64,000 nt of DNA from Streptomyces phaeochromogenes (GTDB lineage: Bacteria; Actinomycetota; Actinomycetes; Streptomycetales; Streptomycetaceae), in NCBI RefSeq assembly GCF_001418655.1, contig NZ_LIQZ01000182.1, positions 1-64,000 of the forward strand, read 5' to 3'. A program made the position numbers and the translations under genes. Under the pieces are notes generated by a model. It was given only the letters and a program-made list of their open reading frames with translations, did no database searches and was not told the DNA's origin. Below, in pieces: positions 31,565 to 40,694 of the stretch; position 1 is the stretch's first letter; each line of letters starts with the position of its first letter.

Positions 31565-32551
31565 ATGGGACGGATGGCGCTCAGGCGGCGCCGCACGATG
31601 ACGGCGGCACTGCTGGCTGCCACGGTGGCCGCCGCCCTGGCGTCGGGCTGTACGACAGCCGGGAACCGGCTCGACGACGGGCGCGGCGACGTCCCCGACA
31701 GCACGGACAGCGGCAGCCCGGAGAGCGTGGCACCCCGCGCCCCCTCACCGCTCGCCGTGAAGATCGACAACGTCCCCGCCGCCAGGCCGCAGACGGGCCT
31801 GGACGCCGCGGACATCGTGTACGCGGAGCAGGTGGAGGGCGGTCTCAGCCGGCTGATGGCGGTGTACGCGACGAAGCTGCCGAAGGCCATCGGCCCGGTG
31901 CGCAGCGCCCGCGAGTCCGATCTGGAGCTGCTGCGCCAGTTCAACGAGCCGACGCTGGCCTTCTCGGGCGCGCAGGGCAAGCTGATGCCGCTGATCGACA
32001 GGGCGCCGCTGCGCGCGGTGTCCCCGGAGGACGACGATGGGGCGTACTACCGGGGGTCGGACAAGCCCTTGCCGCACAACCTCTATCTGCGCCCGGAGCG
32101 GCTCCTGAAGTCCGTGCCCGGAGCGGACGCGCTGACGACGGGGTTCCGGTACGGGGCGGCGCCCGCGGGCGGCAAGGCCGAGAGCTCGCGTACGGTCCGT
32201 TTCCCGGCGGCCCGTTTCACCTTCGACTGGGCGCAGGACCGGCAGCGCTGGCTGGTGTCGATGGACGGCAGTCCGACGGTGACGACGGACGGCAAGCGGG
32301 TGGCGGCCTCGACGGTCGTCGTGCAGTACGTGAACGTCCGGAAGTCCTCGTTCCGCGACTTCCTGGGCAACAACACCCCGTACACGAACACCGTGGGCTC
32401 GGGGACGGCGAAGGTCCTGCGTGACGGCAAGGTCTTCGACGCCGGCTGGAAGCGTCCGGCGGCCAAGGACGGCACGGAGTTCACGACCACGGACGGCAGT
32501 CCCCTGAACTTCGCGGAGGGCCAGGTCTGGGTGGTGTTCGCGAAGGCCTGA
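31565..32551 (+). CDS. DUF3048 domain lipoprotein
   Basis: 328 residues. An Arg-rich N-terminus and hydrophobic core end at LASGC, a lipobox-like site with the lipidated Cys at about residue 29, followed by an Asp/Ser linker. The DUF3048 domain is recognisable from PLAVKIDNVPAARPQTGLDA, ADIVYAEQVEGGLSRLMAVY, IGPVRSARESDLELL and the C-terminal SPLNFAEGQVWVVF. Bacillus YerB belongs to this family; the function is unknown. ATG 31565 is chosen; GTG 31559 and ATG 31574 are in-frame alternatives and none has a clear ribosome site. The upstream 210 bp contain a perfect 22-bp palindrome. Confidence 0.83.
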   Translation: MGRMALRRRRTMTAALLAATVAAALASGCTTAGNRLDDGRGDVPDSTDSGSPESVAPRAPSPLAVKIDNVPAARPQTGLDAADIVYAEQVEGGLSRLMAVYATKLPKAIGPVRSARESDLELLRQFNEPTLAFSGAQGKLMPLIDRAPLRAVSPEDDDGAYYRGSDKPLPHNLYLRPERLLKSVPGADALTTGFRYGAAPAGGKAESSRTVRFPAARFTFDWAQDRQRWLVSMDGSPTVTTDGKRVAASTVVVQYVNVRKSSFRDFLGNNTPYTNTVGSGTAKVLRDGKVFDAGWKRPAAKDGTEFTTTDGSPLNFAEGQVWVVFAKA

Positions 32552-32568
32552 GGCTCAGCGCTGTGTCC

Positions 32569-33042
32569 TCAGCGCTGTGTGACGAGGGGAGCCACCGGGG
32601 CGCCCGGGTTGCGCAGTCCCTCCGCCGCGTCCGACACCCGCTGGAGCAGATCGAAGAAGACGGTCTGCTCCTCGCCGGAGAGCGGGGCCAGGAAGACCTG
32701 GTTCATCCGCGCCGTCCGTACCGTCAGCTTCCGGTGGACGCGCACGCCCTCGTCGGTGAGGCGGAGCAGGAAGCGCCGACCGTCCTGGGTGTCGCGGACC
32801 TTGTCCAGCAGTCCGCGCCGGCCCAGGCGGCTGATGACCTCGGCGATGGTGGACCGGTCGAGCCCGACCCGCTCCCCCACCGAGCGCTGGTCGAGCCCCG
32901 GTTCGGCGACGAGCGCGTTCAGGACCGCGAACTGGGGTGAGGTGATCTCCTCGGAGACCATCGTGTTCCAGAGCAGGTAGTGCGCCTGCTGCAGTCGCCG
33001 GGCCAGGTGCCCGGGGTGGGCGGAGAGATCCACCGCGGCCAT
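32569..33042 (-). CDS. pcaV: MarR-family repressor of the pca operon, PcaV
   Basis: 157 residues with the winged-helix MarR layout: LARRLQQAHYLLWNTMVSEE, the recognition region LDQRSVGERVGLDRSTIAEV, the wing DTQDGRRFLLRLTDEG and a C-terminal dimerisation helix LSGEEQTVFFDLLQRVSDAA. In S. coelicolor PcaV represses pcaIJFHGBL and is released by protocatechuate. The same divergent arrangement is seen here, 204 bp from pcaI. ATG 33042 has a good AAGGAGGG ribosome site. No other catabolic operon is adjacent, so assignment to pca control is strong by context. Confidence 0.93.
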   Translation of the reverse strand: MAAVDLSAHPGHLARRLQQAHYLLWNTMVSEEITSPQFAVLNALVAEPGLDQRSVGERVGLDRSTIAEVISRLGRRGLLDKVRDTQDGRRFLLRLTDEGVRVHRKLTVRTARMNQVFLAPLSGEEQTVFFDLLQRVSDAAEGLRNPGAPVAPLVTQR

Positions 33043-33053
33043 GTGCCCTCCTT

Positions 33054-33115
33054 GTTCGTTGGTGCACTGAACGATACCGGGCAGGCGCTCTCTTTGTCTC
33101 GCCGCTCGACGAGAC
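33054..33115. promoter_or_regulatory. Candidate PcaV operators between pcaV and pcaI
   Basis: GTTC-N11-GAAC (33054-33072), overlapping TCGTT-N9-AACGA (33056-33074), lies immediately before the pcaV start. GTCTCG-N8-CGAGAC (33096-33115) follows. Either inverted repeat has the size expected for a MarR dimer. Which one binds PcaV cannot be decided by eye. Confidence 0.4.
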
Positions 33116-33246
33116 TCTGAGCTGCGGATTCACTCGGGGTCTTGACGGTCCGGGGTTCGAATGGCAGCGTGTTTGAAACCTCGAAGAAATACTCAGTGCC
33201 CTGACTAATCGGGCCGCTGACGCTCGGCAGAGATGAGGCTTCGCAG

Positions 33247-34041
33247 ATGGACAAGGTGGTCGCCACAGCCGCCGAGGCAGTGGCCGATGTGCCCGACGGC
33301 GCGACCCTGGCGGTCGGCGGTTTCGGGCTCAGCGGTGTGCCGAACGTGCTGATCGAGGCGTTGTACGAGCGCGGGGTCTCCGGCCTGGGCGTGGTCTCCA
33401 ACAACTGCGGGGCGATGGAGTCGGGCCTGGCGGTACTGCTGGCGGCGGGCCGCATCGCCCGGGTGACCGGCTCCTACATCGGCGCGAACAAGGAGTTCGC
33501 GCGGCAGTATCTGGCCGGTGAGCTGGAGGTGGAGATGATCCCGCAGGGCACGCTGGCCGAGCGGCTGCGGGCCGGTGGCGCCGGGATCCCCGCGTTCTAC
33601 ACGCCGGCCGGGGTCGGCACGCAGGTCGCGGACGGCGGGCTGCCGTGGCGCTACGACGGCAGCGGCGGGGTGGCGCTCGCCTCGCCGCCCAAGGAGGTGC
33701 GGGAGTTCGACGGTACGGAGTATGTGCTGGAGCACGGGATCCGTACCGACTTCGCGCTGGTGCGGGCGGCCAAGGGCGACCGGCACGGGAACCTCGTCTT
33801 CAACAAGTCGACCCGGAACTTCAATCCGCTGGCCGCGATGGCCGGACGGCTGACGATCGCCGAGGTGGAGGAGCTGGTGGAGCCGGGCGAGATCGACCCG
33901 GACGCCGTGCATCTGCCGGGCATCTTCGTGCAGCGGGTCCTCGCCCTCACGCCCGAGCAGGCGAACACCAAGCTGATCGAGAAGCGGACGGTCTCGGCAC
34001 CCGTCACAAAGGGAGCCGCAGAGGGAACGGTGAGTGCGTGA
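33247..34041 (+). CDS. pcaI: 3-oxoadipate CoA-transferase, alpha subunit
   Basis: 264 residues of the CoA-transferase family I alpha subunit. Features: ATLAVGGFGLSGVPNVLIEA, the GSYIGANKEFARQYLAGELE segment, QGTLAERLRAGGAGIPAFYT and DFALVRAAKGDRHGNLVFNK. With PcaJ it transfers CoA from succinyl-CoA to 3-oxoadipate in the lower beta-ketoadipate pathway. Its C-terminal tail (EKRTVSAPVTKGAAEGTVSA) is slightly longer than the enzyme core. It is the first gene of the seven-gene pca operon and overlaps pcaJ by one base (TGATG). Confidence 0.95.
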   Translation: MDKVVATAAEAVADVPDGATLAVGGFGLSGVPNVLIEALYERGVSGLGVVSNNCGAMESGLAVLLAAGRIARVTGSYIGANKEFARQYLAGELEVEMIPQGTLAERLRAGGAGIPAFYTPAGVGTQVADGGLPWRYDGSGGVALASPPKEVREFDGTEYVLEHGIRTDFALVRAAKGDRHGNLVFNKSTRNFNPLAAMAGRLTIAEVEELVEPGEIDPDAVHLPGIFVQRVLALTPEQANTKLIEKRTVSAPVTKGAAEGTVSA

Positions 34042-34712
34042 TGGCCTGGAGCAGGGAAGAGATGGCCGCCCGCGCCGCGCGTGAGCTTCACGACCGCCAG
34101 TACGTGAATCTCGGCATCGGTCTGCCGACGCTGATCCCCAACTACCTCCCGCCGGGCGTGGAGGTGATCCTGGAGTCGGAGAACGGGATCCTGGGCACCG
34201 GCCCGTATCCGACCGAGGAGCAGGTCGACCCGGATCTGATCAACGCGGGCAAGGAGACCGTCACGGTCCTGCCCGGCGCCTCCTACTTCGACTCGTCGCT
34301 CTCCTTCGGGATGATCCGCGGCGGGCACATCGATGTCGCCGTGCTGGGCGCGATGCAGGTGTCCGCGGGCGGGGACCTGGCGAACTGGGCCATCCCCGGC
34401 AAGATGATCACCGGGATCGGCGGGGCGATGGACCTCGTCCACGGCGCCCGTACGGTGATCGTGGTGATGACGCACACCGCCAAGGACGGCTCGCCGAAGA
34501 TCCTTCAGGAGTGCGCGCTGCCGCTGACCGGCAAGGCGTGCGTCAACCGGGTCATCACCGACCTCGGCGTCCTGGACGTCACCGACGAGGGCTTGGTGCT
34601 CGTCGAGACCGCGCCCGGTGTCACCGTCGAGGAGGTCGTGGCGAAGACCGCCGCGAAGGTCCGTATCGCCGACGAGCTCACTGACCAGCTCACCGAGGAG
34701 ATCCAGTCGTGA
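34041..34712 (+). CDS. pcaJ: 3-oxoadipate CoA-transferase, beta subunit
   Basis: 223 residues of the CoA-transferase beta subunit. NLGIGLPTLIPNYLPPGVEV leads to the catalytic glutamate in LESENGILG, the residue that forms the glutamyl-CoA intermediate, and then GGHIDVAVLGAMQVSAGGDL and GIGGAMDLVHGARTVIVVM. It works as a heteromer with PcaI. The start ATG overlaps the pcaI stop and its own stop overlaps the pcaF start (GTGA), so the subunits are translationally coupled. Confidence 0.95.
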   Translation: MAWSREEMAARAARELHDRQYVNLGIGLPTLIPNYLPPGVEVILESENGILGTGPYPTEEQVDPDLINAGKETVTVLPGASYFDSSLSFGMIRGGHIDVAVLGAMQVSAGGDLANWAIPGKMITGIGGAMDLVHGARTVIVVMTHTAKDGSPKILQECALPLTGKACVNRVITDLGVLDVTDEGLVLVETAPGVTVEEVVAKTAAKVRIADELTDQLTEEIQS

Positions 34713-35911
34713 AGGACGTCTACATCGTCGACGCGGTCCGCACCCCGTTCGGCAAGTACAGCGGGGCGCTGGCATCCGTCCGTCCGGACGACCTGGCCGC
34801 GCACGCCATCCGTGAACTCCTGTCCCGCACACCGGAGTTGGACCCGTCCCGGATCGAGGACGTGTACTTCGGCAACGCGAACGGCGCCGGTGAGGAGAAC
34901 CGCAACGTCGCCCGCATGGCCGGACTGCTGGCCGGGCTGCCCACCTCCGTACCGGGCGTGACGGTCAACCGGCTGTGCGCCTCCGGTCTCGAAGCGGTCA
35001 TCCAGGCCGCCCGCGCCATCGCGGTCGGGGACGCCCACGTCGCCCTCGCCGGCGGTGTGGAGTCGATGAGCCGCGCCCCCTATGTGCTGCCCAAGAACGA
35101 CAAGCCCTTCCCCTCCGGGCACACCGAGATGTACTCCACCACGCTGGGCTGGCGGATGGTCAACCCGAAGATGGACCCGCAGTGGACCATCCCGCTGGGC
35201 GAGTCCGCCGAACTCATCGCCGACAAGCACAAGATCAGCCGCGAGCAGCAGGACGAGTACGCGCTCGGCAGCCACCAGAAGGCCGCCCGGGCCCAGGCCG
35301 ACGGCCTGTTCGACGCCGAGCTCGCGCCGGTGCCGGTCCCGCAGCGCAAGGGCGACCCGCTGGCCTTCGGCGCCGACGAATGCGTACGGGCCTCGACGTC
35401 GCTGGAGGCGATGGCCAGGCTCAAGCCGTCCTTCCGCACCGAGAACGGCACGGTCACCGCGGGGAACGCGTCACCTCTGAACGACGGCGCCGCCGCCCTG
35501 CTCCTGGTCGACGAGGAGGGCCTGCGCGCCACCGGCCGCGAACCCCTCGCCCGCGTCTCGGCGACCGGTGTCTCCGCGCTCGACCCGGACTACTTCGGAC
35601 TGGCCCCCGTCGAGGCCGTCAACCGCGCACTCGCCAAGGCGGGCAAGGGATTTGACGACCTGTCAACTCTTGAACTGAACGAGGCGTTCGCCGCACAGGT
35701 CCTGGGCTGTGTCGCCGAGTGGCCCGAGTTCGACCCGGCGGTCCTCAACCCGCAGGGCGGTGCCATCGCGCTCGGCCACCCGCTGGGCGCGTCCGGTGCC
35801 CGGCTCGCCGGGACCGTGGCGCACCAGCTCGCCCGCAAGGGCTCCGGGGTCGGCGTCGCCACCCTCTGCATCGGCGTCGGCCAGGGCCTCGCCCTCGTAC
35901 TGGAGCGTTAG
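34709..35911 (+). CDS. pcaF: 3-oxoadipyl-CoA thiolase
   Basis: 400 residues of the thiolase family. The acyl-accepting Cys is in VNRLCASGLEAVIQA (near residue 90), followed by AGGVESMSRAPYV. The active-site His is in GGAIALGHPLGASGAR and the second Cys in TLCIGVGQGLAL. It cleaves 3-oxoadipyl-CoA to succinyl-CoA and acetyl-CoA, the last step of the pathway. GTG 34709 overlaps pcaJ by 4 bp. Location in the pca operon favours 3-oxoadipyl-CoA over acetoacetyl-CoA as substrate. Confidence 0.95.
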   Translation: MKDVYIVDAVRTPFGKYSGALASVRPDDLAAHAIRELLSRTPELDPSRIEDVYFGNANGAGEENRNVARMAGLLAGLPTSVPGVTVNRLCASGLEAVIQAARAIAVGDAHVALAGGVESMSRAPYVLPKNDKPFPSGHTEMYSTTLGWRMVNPKMDPQWTIPLGESAELIADKHKISREQQDEYALGSHQKAARAQADGLFDAELAPVPVPQRKGDPLAFGADECVRASTSLEAMARLKPSFRTENGTVTAGNASPLNDGAAALLLVDEEGLRATGREPLARVSATGVSALDPDYFGLAPVEAVNRALAKAGKGFDDLSTLELNEAFAAQVLGCVAEWPEFDPAVLNPQGGAIALGHPLGASGARLAGTVAHQLARKGSGVGVATLCIGVGQGLALVLER

Positions 35912-35919
35912 GAACCCTC

Positions 35920-36690
35920 ATGGCTCTCACCCAGTCGGACATCGACATCGAGATCAAGGATCTCCAGGACACGTACGACAAGGCGGTCGCGGGCGGCGCC
36001 CCGGTCCTGAACCACCCGCGGCGCGACTACGCCCCGTACCGCAGCTCGCTCCTGCGCCACCCCAAGCAGCCGCTGGTCGCCGTGAGCGGAGGCGACCCGG
36101 AGGCGGTCGAGCTGTCGGGGCCGGTGTTCGGGGTCACCGACATCACCGAGCACGACAGCGATCTGACCCTCCAGCACCGGGGCGAGCCGATAGGCGAGCG
36201 CATGACCGTCTCGGGCCGGCTGCTCGACCGCGACGGCCGTCCCGTGCGCGGCCAGCTCGTCGAGATCTGGCAGGCCAACGCCGCCGGCCGGTACGCCCAT
36301 CTGCGCGAGCAGCACCCGGCGCCGCACGACCCCAACTTCACCGGTGTGGGGCGGACCCTGACGGATGATCAGGGCCGGTACTCGTTCACCACGATCAAGC
36401 CGGGCCCGTACCCGTGGGGCAACCACACCAACGCGTGGCGGCCCGCGCACATCCACTTCTCGGTGTTCGGCACGGCGTTCACCCAGCGGCTCGTGACGCA
36501 GATGTACTTCCCGAGCGACCCGCTGTTCCGGTACGACCCGATCCTCCAGTCCGTGACGGACGAGGCGGCCCGGAACCGGCTGATCGCCGCCTACGACCAC
36601 GACCTCTCGCAGCCCGAGTTCTCGATGGGCTACGAATGGGACATCGTCCTCGACGGTCCCTCCGCCACCTGGATCGAGGAAGGCCGTTGA
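35920..36690 (+). CDS. pcaH: Protocatechuate 3,4-dioxygenase, beta subunit
   Basis: 256 residues of the intradiol dioxygenase family. PVRGQLVEIWQANAAGRYAH contains one iron-ligand Tyr, and the motif NHTNAWRPAHIHFSVFGTAF provides the His ligands (H-x-H); a further Tyr is in the GPYPWGN region. This subunit carries the non-heme Fe(III) that cleaves protocatechuate to 3-carboxy-cis,cis-muconate; PcaG completes the active site. ATG 35920 with GGAA upstream, 8 bp after pcaF, and 2 bp before pcaG. Confidence 0.95.
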   Translation: MALTQSDIDIEIKDLQDTYDKAVAGGAPVLNHPRRDYAPYRSSLLRHPKQPLVAVSGGDPEAVELSGPVFGVTDITEHDSDLTLQHRGEPIGERMTVSGRLLDRDGRPVRGQLVEIWQANAAGRYAHLREQHPAPHDPNFTGVGRTLTDDQGRYSFTTIKPGPYPWGNHTNAWRPAHIHFSVFGTAFTQRLVTQMYFPSDPLFRYDPILQSVTDEAARNRLIAAYDHDLSQPEFSMGYEWDIVLDGPSATWIEEGR

Positions 36691-36692
36691 GC

Positions 36693-37256
36693 ATGGCCGA
36701 GCAGCTTCTCCCCACCCCGTCCCACACCATCGGCCCGTTCTACGGCCACGCGCTCCCCTTCCCGGGCGGCGCCGAGGTGGCGCCGCAGGGCCACTCCGAC
36801 GCGATCACCCTGCACGGGTACGTGTTCGACGGCGCGGGCACGCCGATCCCCGACGCCCTCCTGGACTTCTGGCAGGCGGCACCCGACGGCTCACTGACGG
36901 GCGCGCCCGGCTCGATGCGCCGTGACCCGTCGACGGGCGGGTTCGTGGGCCGCAACGGCGTCGACTTCACGGGCTACGGGCGGGTCCCCACGGACGCCGA
37001 CGGGCACTACGCGCTCCACACGCTGCCGCCGGGCAACACCGGGCTGCCATACATCAGCGTGTGCGTGTTCGCGCGCGGTCTGACGCACCACCTCTTCACC
37101 CGCGCGTACCTCGCCGACGGCGCGGACCCGCTGCTCGACTCACTGCCGGCCGAGCGGCGCGCCACGCTGATCGCGGCCGAGGGCGCGAACCGGACGTACC
37201 GTTTCGACATCCGCCTTCAGGGCGAAGGCGAAACGGTCTTCCTGGAGTTCCAGTGA
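36693..37256 (+). CDS. pcaG: Protocatechuate 3,4-dioxygenase, alpha subunit
   Basis: 187 residues, homologous to PcaH but shorter and without the complete set of iron ligands, as expected for the alpha subunit. Features: LPTPSHTIGPFYGHALPFPG, GTPIPDALLDFWQAAPDG, the FTGYGRVPTDADGHYALHTL segment and PYISVCVFARGLTHHLFTRA (in PcaH the equivalent is the H-x-H strand). It forms the alpha-beta protomer with PcaH. GTG of pcaB overlaps its stop by 4 bp. Confidence 0.94.
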   Translation: MAEQLLPTPSHTIGPFYGHALPFPGGAEVAPQGHSDAITLHGYVFDGAGTPIPDALLDFWQAAPDGSLTGAPGSMRRDPSTGGFVGRNGVDFTGYGRVPTDADGHYALHTLPPGNTGLPYISVCVFARGLTHHLFTRAYLADGADPLLDSLPAERRATLIAAEGANRTYRFDIRLQGEGETVFLEFQ

Positions 37257-38662
37257 CAGCTGCCGCCCCTGCCGATCCCGGCGATCCCGTCGGTTCCAGC
37301 GATCCCGGCGATCCTCTCGGCTTGGACGTCGGCCTGCTCGCGCCCGGACGTGCGGGCTCGCCCGCCGAGTCGGCGACCGGCGACCGCGCCTTCCTTCAGG
37401 CGCTGCTCGACGCGGAGGCGGCACTCACCCGCGCGCAGGCCTCGCTCGGCCTCGCCCCTGCGGGGGCCGCCGCCGCGGTCACCGCGGCGGCCGACGCGGC
37501 GCGCTTCGACGTCCGCGATCTGGCGCTCCGCGCGCGGGGCGGCGGCAATCCGGTGATCCCGCTGGTCGCGGACCTGACGGCGGCGGTCGAGGCCGTCGAC
37601 ACCGAGTACGCCCCCTACGTCCACCGGGGCGCGACCAGCCAGGACGTCATGGACACGGCCGCCATGCTGGTCGCCGCCCGGACGCTGGACCTGGTCCTGG
37701 CGGACCTCGCCCGTACGGAGCGTGCGCTGGCGCGGCTCGCGCGCGAGCACCGGGACACGGTGATGCCGGGGCGCACCCTCACCCAGCACGCCGTACCGAC
37801 CACCTTCGGGCTGAAGGCGGCCGGCTGGCGGTCGCTGGTGCTGGACGCCAGGGACCGTGTACAGGCCGTACGGGACCGGCTCCCGGCCCAACTCGGCGGC
37901 GCGGCGGGCACGTTGGCGGCCTTCACCGCGTACGGAACTCCGGACACGGGCGCCCTCGTCGAGGCGTACGCCCGTGAACTGGGCCTCGCCACGCCGGTGT
38001 TGCCCTGGCACACCCTGCGCACGCCCGTCGCCGACCTGGCGGGAGCCCTCGCGTTCACCGCGGGCGCCCTCGGCAAGGCGGCCACGGACGTGCTCACCCT
38101 CGCCCGTACGGAGATCCGTGAGCTGAGCGAGGGCACGGGCGGCGGCTCCTCCGCGATGCCGCACAAGGCGAACCCGGTGCGCTCCACCCTCGTCGCCGCG
38201 GCGGCCCGCCGGGCGCCGCAGCTCGCCGCGACGCTGTACGGGTCCCTGGCCGCCGAGGACGAACGGCCCGCCGGTGCCTGGCACGCCGAGTGGGAGCCCC
38301 TGCGTGACCTGCTGCGGCTGGTCGGCGGGGCCGCGCGTGACACGGCCGAGCTGACCGAGGGGCTGCGGGTCCACGCGGACGCGATGCGCGCCCATCTGGA
38401 CCTCACCCACGGCCTGATCGTCTCCGAGCGGCTGTCCGCCGAACTCGCGCCGGTGCTCGGGCGGGCCCGCGCCAAGGAGCTGCTCACCCGGGCGGCGCGA
38501 CGGGCCACCGCCGAGAACCGCCCGCTCGTGGAACTCCTCACCGAGGAGCCCGAGTTGAAGGATCCCGCGTTGAAGGACCTCGACCTCGCGGCCCTCACCG
38601 ACCCGACCCGGTACACCGGTTCCGCCGGAGCCCTCACCGACCGTGCCCTGGAGCGAAGTTGA
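37253..38662 (+). CDS. pcaB: 3-carboxy-cis,cis-muconate cycloisomerase
   Basis: 469 residues of the fumarase/aspartase superfamily; the signature is GGGSSAMPHKANPVRSTLVA (superfamily GSSxMPxKxN). HRGATSQDVMDTAAMLVAAR is the second conserved region and GRTLTQHAVPTTFGLKAAGW contains the family His. It lactonises carboxymuconate to gamma-carboxymuconolactone. GTG 37253 overlaps pcaG. The first 25 residues (DPGDPVGSSDPGDPLG) come from a short GATCCCGGCGATCC duplication and precede the conserved fold, so they are probably dispensable. Its TGA overlaps the TTG start of pcaL. Confidence 0.94.
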   Translation: MTAAAPADPGDPVGSSDPGDPLGLDVGLLAPGRAGSPAESATGDRAFLQALLDAEAALTRAQASLGLAPAGAAAAVTAAADAARFDVRDLALRARGGGNPVIPLVADLTAAVEAVDTEYAPYVHRGATSQDVMDTAAMLVAARTLDLVLADLARTERALARLAREHRDTVMPGRTLTQHAVPTTFGLKAAGWRSLVLDARDRVQAVRDRLPAQLGGAAGTLAAFTAYGTPDTGALVEAYARELGLATPVLPWHTLRTPVADLAGALAFTAGALGKAATDVLTLARTEIRELSEGTGGGSSAMPHKANPVRSTLVAAAARRAPQLAATLYGSLAAEDERPAGAWHAEWEPLRDLLRLVGGAARDTAELTEGLRVHADAMRAHLDLTHGLIVSERLSAELAPVLGRARAKELLTRAARRATAENRPLVELLTEEPELKDPALKDLDLAALTDPTRYTGSAGALTDRALERS

Positions 38663-39807
38663 GCACCCGACAGCCCCTTTCCGACGGCAAGTCGCTCCAC
38701 CACCGCGCCGAGGGTCCCGTAACCGCTCCCCCGCTTCTCCTCGGCCCGTCCCTCGGCACGTCGACGGCCCTGTGGGACAAGGTCGCGCCCGAACTGTCCG
38801 TCACCCACCGGATCGTGCGCTGGGACCTGCCGGGGCACGGCGGCACCCCCGCCGCACTGATCGGCCCCGGCGCGACCGTCGCCGACCTCGCCGCACTGGT
38901 GCTCGCGCTCGCCGACTCGCTCGGCATCGACCGGTTCTCGTACGCCGGTGTCTCGCTCGGCGGCGCGGTGGGGCTGCATCTCGCCGTCCATCACCCCGAG
39001 CGGATCGAGCGGCTCGCGGTGATCTGCTCCTCCGCCCACTTCAACGGCTCCAGGCCGTGGGAGGAGCGGGCCGCGCTGGTGCGCGCCGAGGGGCTGGCCG
39101 GGCTTGCGGAGGGGGCCAACTCCCGTTGGTTCACACCGGGTTTCACCGTTCCGGAGCTCGTCGAGGACCATCGGACGGCGGATCCGGACGCGTACGCCGC
39201 CTGCTGCGACGCGCTCGCGGCCTTCGACATCCGGGAGCGGCTGCCGGAGATCGGCGCGCCGACGCTGCTCGTCGCCGGGCGTGAGGATCCCGCGACGCCG
39301 CCCGCGCATCTGCGCGAGATCGCCGACGCGGTGCCCGGTGCCGCGCTCGTCGAGATTCCGGGGGCCTCGCACCTGGCGCCCGCGCAGTGCCCGGAGGCCG
39401 TACTCACCGCTCTGCGCGCGCACTTCGACGGCGGCGCCAAGCGGGGCATGGAGGTCCGCCGTCAGGTGCTCGGCGACACGCACGTCGACCGTGCGCAGGC
39501 CCGGCAGTCGGAATTCACGGCACGGTTCCAGGACTTCATCTCGCGGTACGCGTGGGGCGAGATCTGGACCGACCCGACGCTGGCGCGCCGCGAGCGCAGC
39601 ATGATCACACTGACCGCACTGGTGGCGCACGGCCACTACGACGAGCTGGCGATGCACATCCGCGCCGCCCGCCGCAACGGGCTCACCCCGGAGGAGATCG
39701 GCGCCGTGCTGCTGCAGACCGCCGTGTACTGCGGGGTCCCGGCGGCCAACTCGGCGTTCGCCGTGGCCCAGCGGGTGCTCGCCGAGGAGGACGAGACGGC
39801 CGGCTGA
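38659..39807 (+). CDS. pcaL: Fused 3-oxoadipate enol-lactonase / 4-carboxymuconolactone decarboxylase
   Basis: 382 residues. Residues 1 to about 255 are an alpha/beta hydrolase (nucleophile Ser in YAGVSLGGAVGLHL, Asp region in LLVAGREDPATPP, His in IPGASHLAPAQCP), the PcaD activity. The remainder is a carboxymuconolactone decarboxylase domain (RYAWGEIWTDPTLARRERSM, VLLQTAVYCGVPAANSAFAV), the PcaC activity. The fusion channels the two consecutive steps and is typical of actinomycetes. TTG start overlapping pcaB by 4 bp. A 10-bp stem terminator overlaps the stop codon. Confidence 0.95.
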   Translation: MSTRQPLSDGKSLHHRAEGPVTAPPLLLGPSLGTSTALWDKVAPELSVTHRIVRWDLPGHGGTPAALIGPGATVADLAALVLALADSLGIDRFSYAGVSLGGAVGLHLAVHHPERIERLAVICSSAHFNGSRPWEERAALVRAEGLAGLAEGANSRWFTPGFTVPELVEDHRTADPDAYAACCDALAAFDIRERLPEIGAPTLLVAGREDPATPPAHLREIADAVPGAALVEIPGASHLAPAQCPEAVLTALRAHFDGGAKRGMEVRRQVLGDTHVDRAQARQSEFTARFQDFISRYAWGEIWTDPTLARRERSMITLTALVAHGHYDELAMHIRAARRNGLTPEEIGAVLLQTAVYCGVPAANSAFAVAQRVLAEEDETAG

Positions 39808-39820
39808 CGTGCCGGCCGTC
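39795..39820 (+). terminator. Terminator of the pca operon
   Basis: GACGGCCGGC (39795-39804) pairs perfectly with GCCGGCCGTC (39811-39820) around TGACGT, which includes the pcaL stop codon. A 10-bp GC-only-like stem at the operon end is a likely terminator. Confidence 0.65.
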
Positions 39821-39893
39821 GGACGGTGCCCCTGTTGGTCGTACGCTCAGCGGCACCTCGTACGAACGGTGTCGCCGTGCCTAGGGTGAGGGC

Positions 39894-40694
39894 ATGCCCA
39901 CTGTTCTGATCACCGGTGCCACCTCCGGACTCGGCCGGTACGTGGCCTTCGAGCTCGCCCGTTCCGGTTTCGTCGTCCTCGCCCACGGCCGCGATCCGGG
40001 GCGTACCGAGCGGCTGGTCGCGGAGCTGCGTACGGAGGGCGAGGCGCACGGGTTCGTGGCGGACCTGGCGTCGCTGGCGCAGGTGCGTGAGCTGGGCTCG
40101 CGGGTCGCGGCGGCGCACCCCCGGCTCGATGTCCTGATCAACAACGCGGGGGTGGGCTTCGGGATGCCCGGGGCAGACCGGGAGGAGAGCGTCGACGGCC
40201 ACGAGCTGCGGCTCGCGGTCAACTACCTCGCGCCGGTCGCCCTGACCCGTGCCCTTCTTCCGGTGCTGCGCGCGAGCGCCCCGTCCCGCATCGTGAATGT
40301 CGGCTCGGCGGGCCAACAGCCGCTGGACTTCGACGACTTCGGGACGGCACGGGACTACGGCGGGGTGACGGCGTACTGCCGCAGCAAACTCGCCCTGGCC
40401 GCCCACACGTTCGCCCTCGCCGAGGAACTCGCGGGCACCGGTGTCTCCGTCAACGTGCTGCACCCCGCCACCTTCATCGACACCGCGATGGTCCGCGAGG
40501 CCGGCGTCGAGCCGCTGTCCACGATCTCCGACGGCGCGGCGGGTGTACTGGCCCTCGCCACCACGGAGTCGGGGCAGGCCGGCACCGGCCAGTACTTCGA
40601 CGGTACGAGTCCTGCGCGGGCCCACGCGGAGGCGTACGACCGGGACATGTGGAAGCGCCTGCAGGCGGCGACGGACCGGCTGCTCGGAACCTGA
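39894..40694 (+). CDS. Short-chain dehydrogenase/reductase
   Basis: 266 residues of the classical SDR fold. The cofactor motif is TGATSGLG at residues 7-14, the NNAG strand is LDVLINNAGVGFG, the catalytic Ser is in IVNVGSAGQQ and the catalytic Tyr/Lys are in YCRSK. The basic residue pattern after strand 2 (HGRDPGRTER) suggests NADP preference. Similarity is to the retinol-dehydrogenase-like group; substrate is unknown. It is 86 bp after pcaL beyond a terminator, so it is probably not part of the pca pathway. Confidence 0.87.
   Translation: MPTVLITGATSGLGRYVAFELARSGFVVLAHGRDPGRTERLVAELRTEGEAHGFVADLASLAQVRELGSRVAAAHPRLDVLINNAGVGFGMPGADREESVDGHELRLAVNYLAPVALTRALLPVLRASAPSRIVNVGSAGQQPLDFDDFGTARDYGGVTAYCRSKLALAAHTFALAEELAGTGVSVNVLHPATFIDTAMVREAGVEPLSTISDGAAGVLALATTESGQAGTGQYFDGTSPARAHAEAYDRDMWKRLQAATDRLLGT

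Noticed and set aside
32563..33133. Plus- and minus-strand frames overlapping pcaV
   Set aside because: They are shadows of the MarR gene, whose helix-turn-helix, wing and ribosome site are clear.
39894..40694. SDR as part of the protocatechuate pathway
   Set aside because: It follows a terminator and an 86-bp gap, and the pathway is already complete without it.
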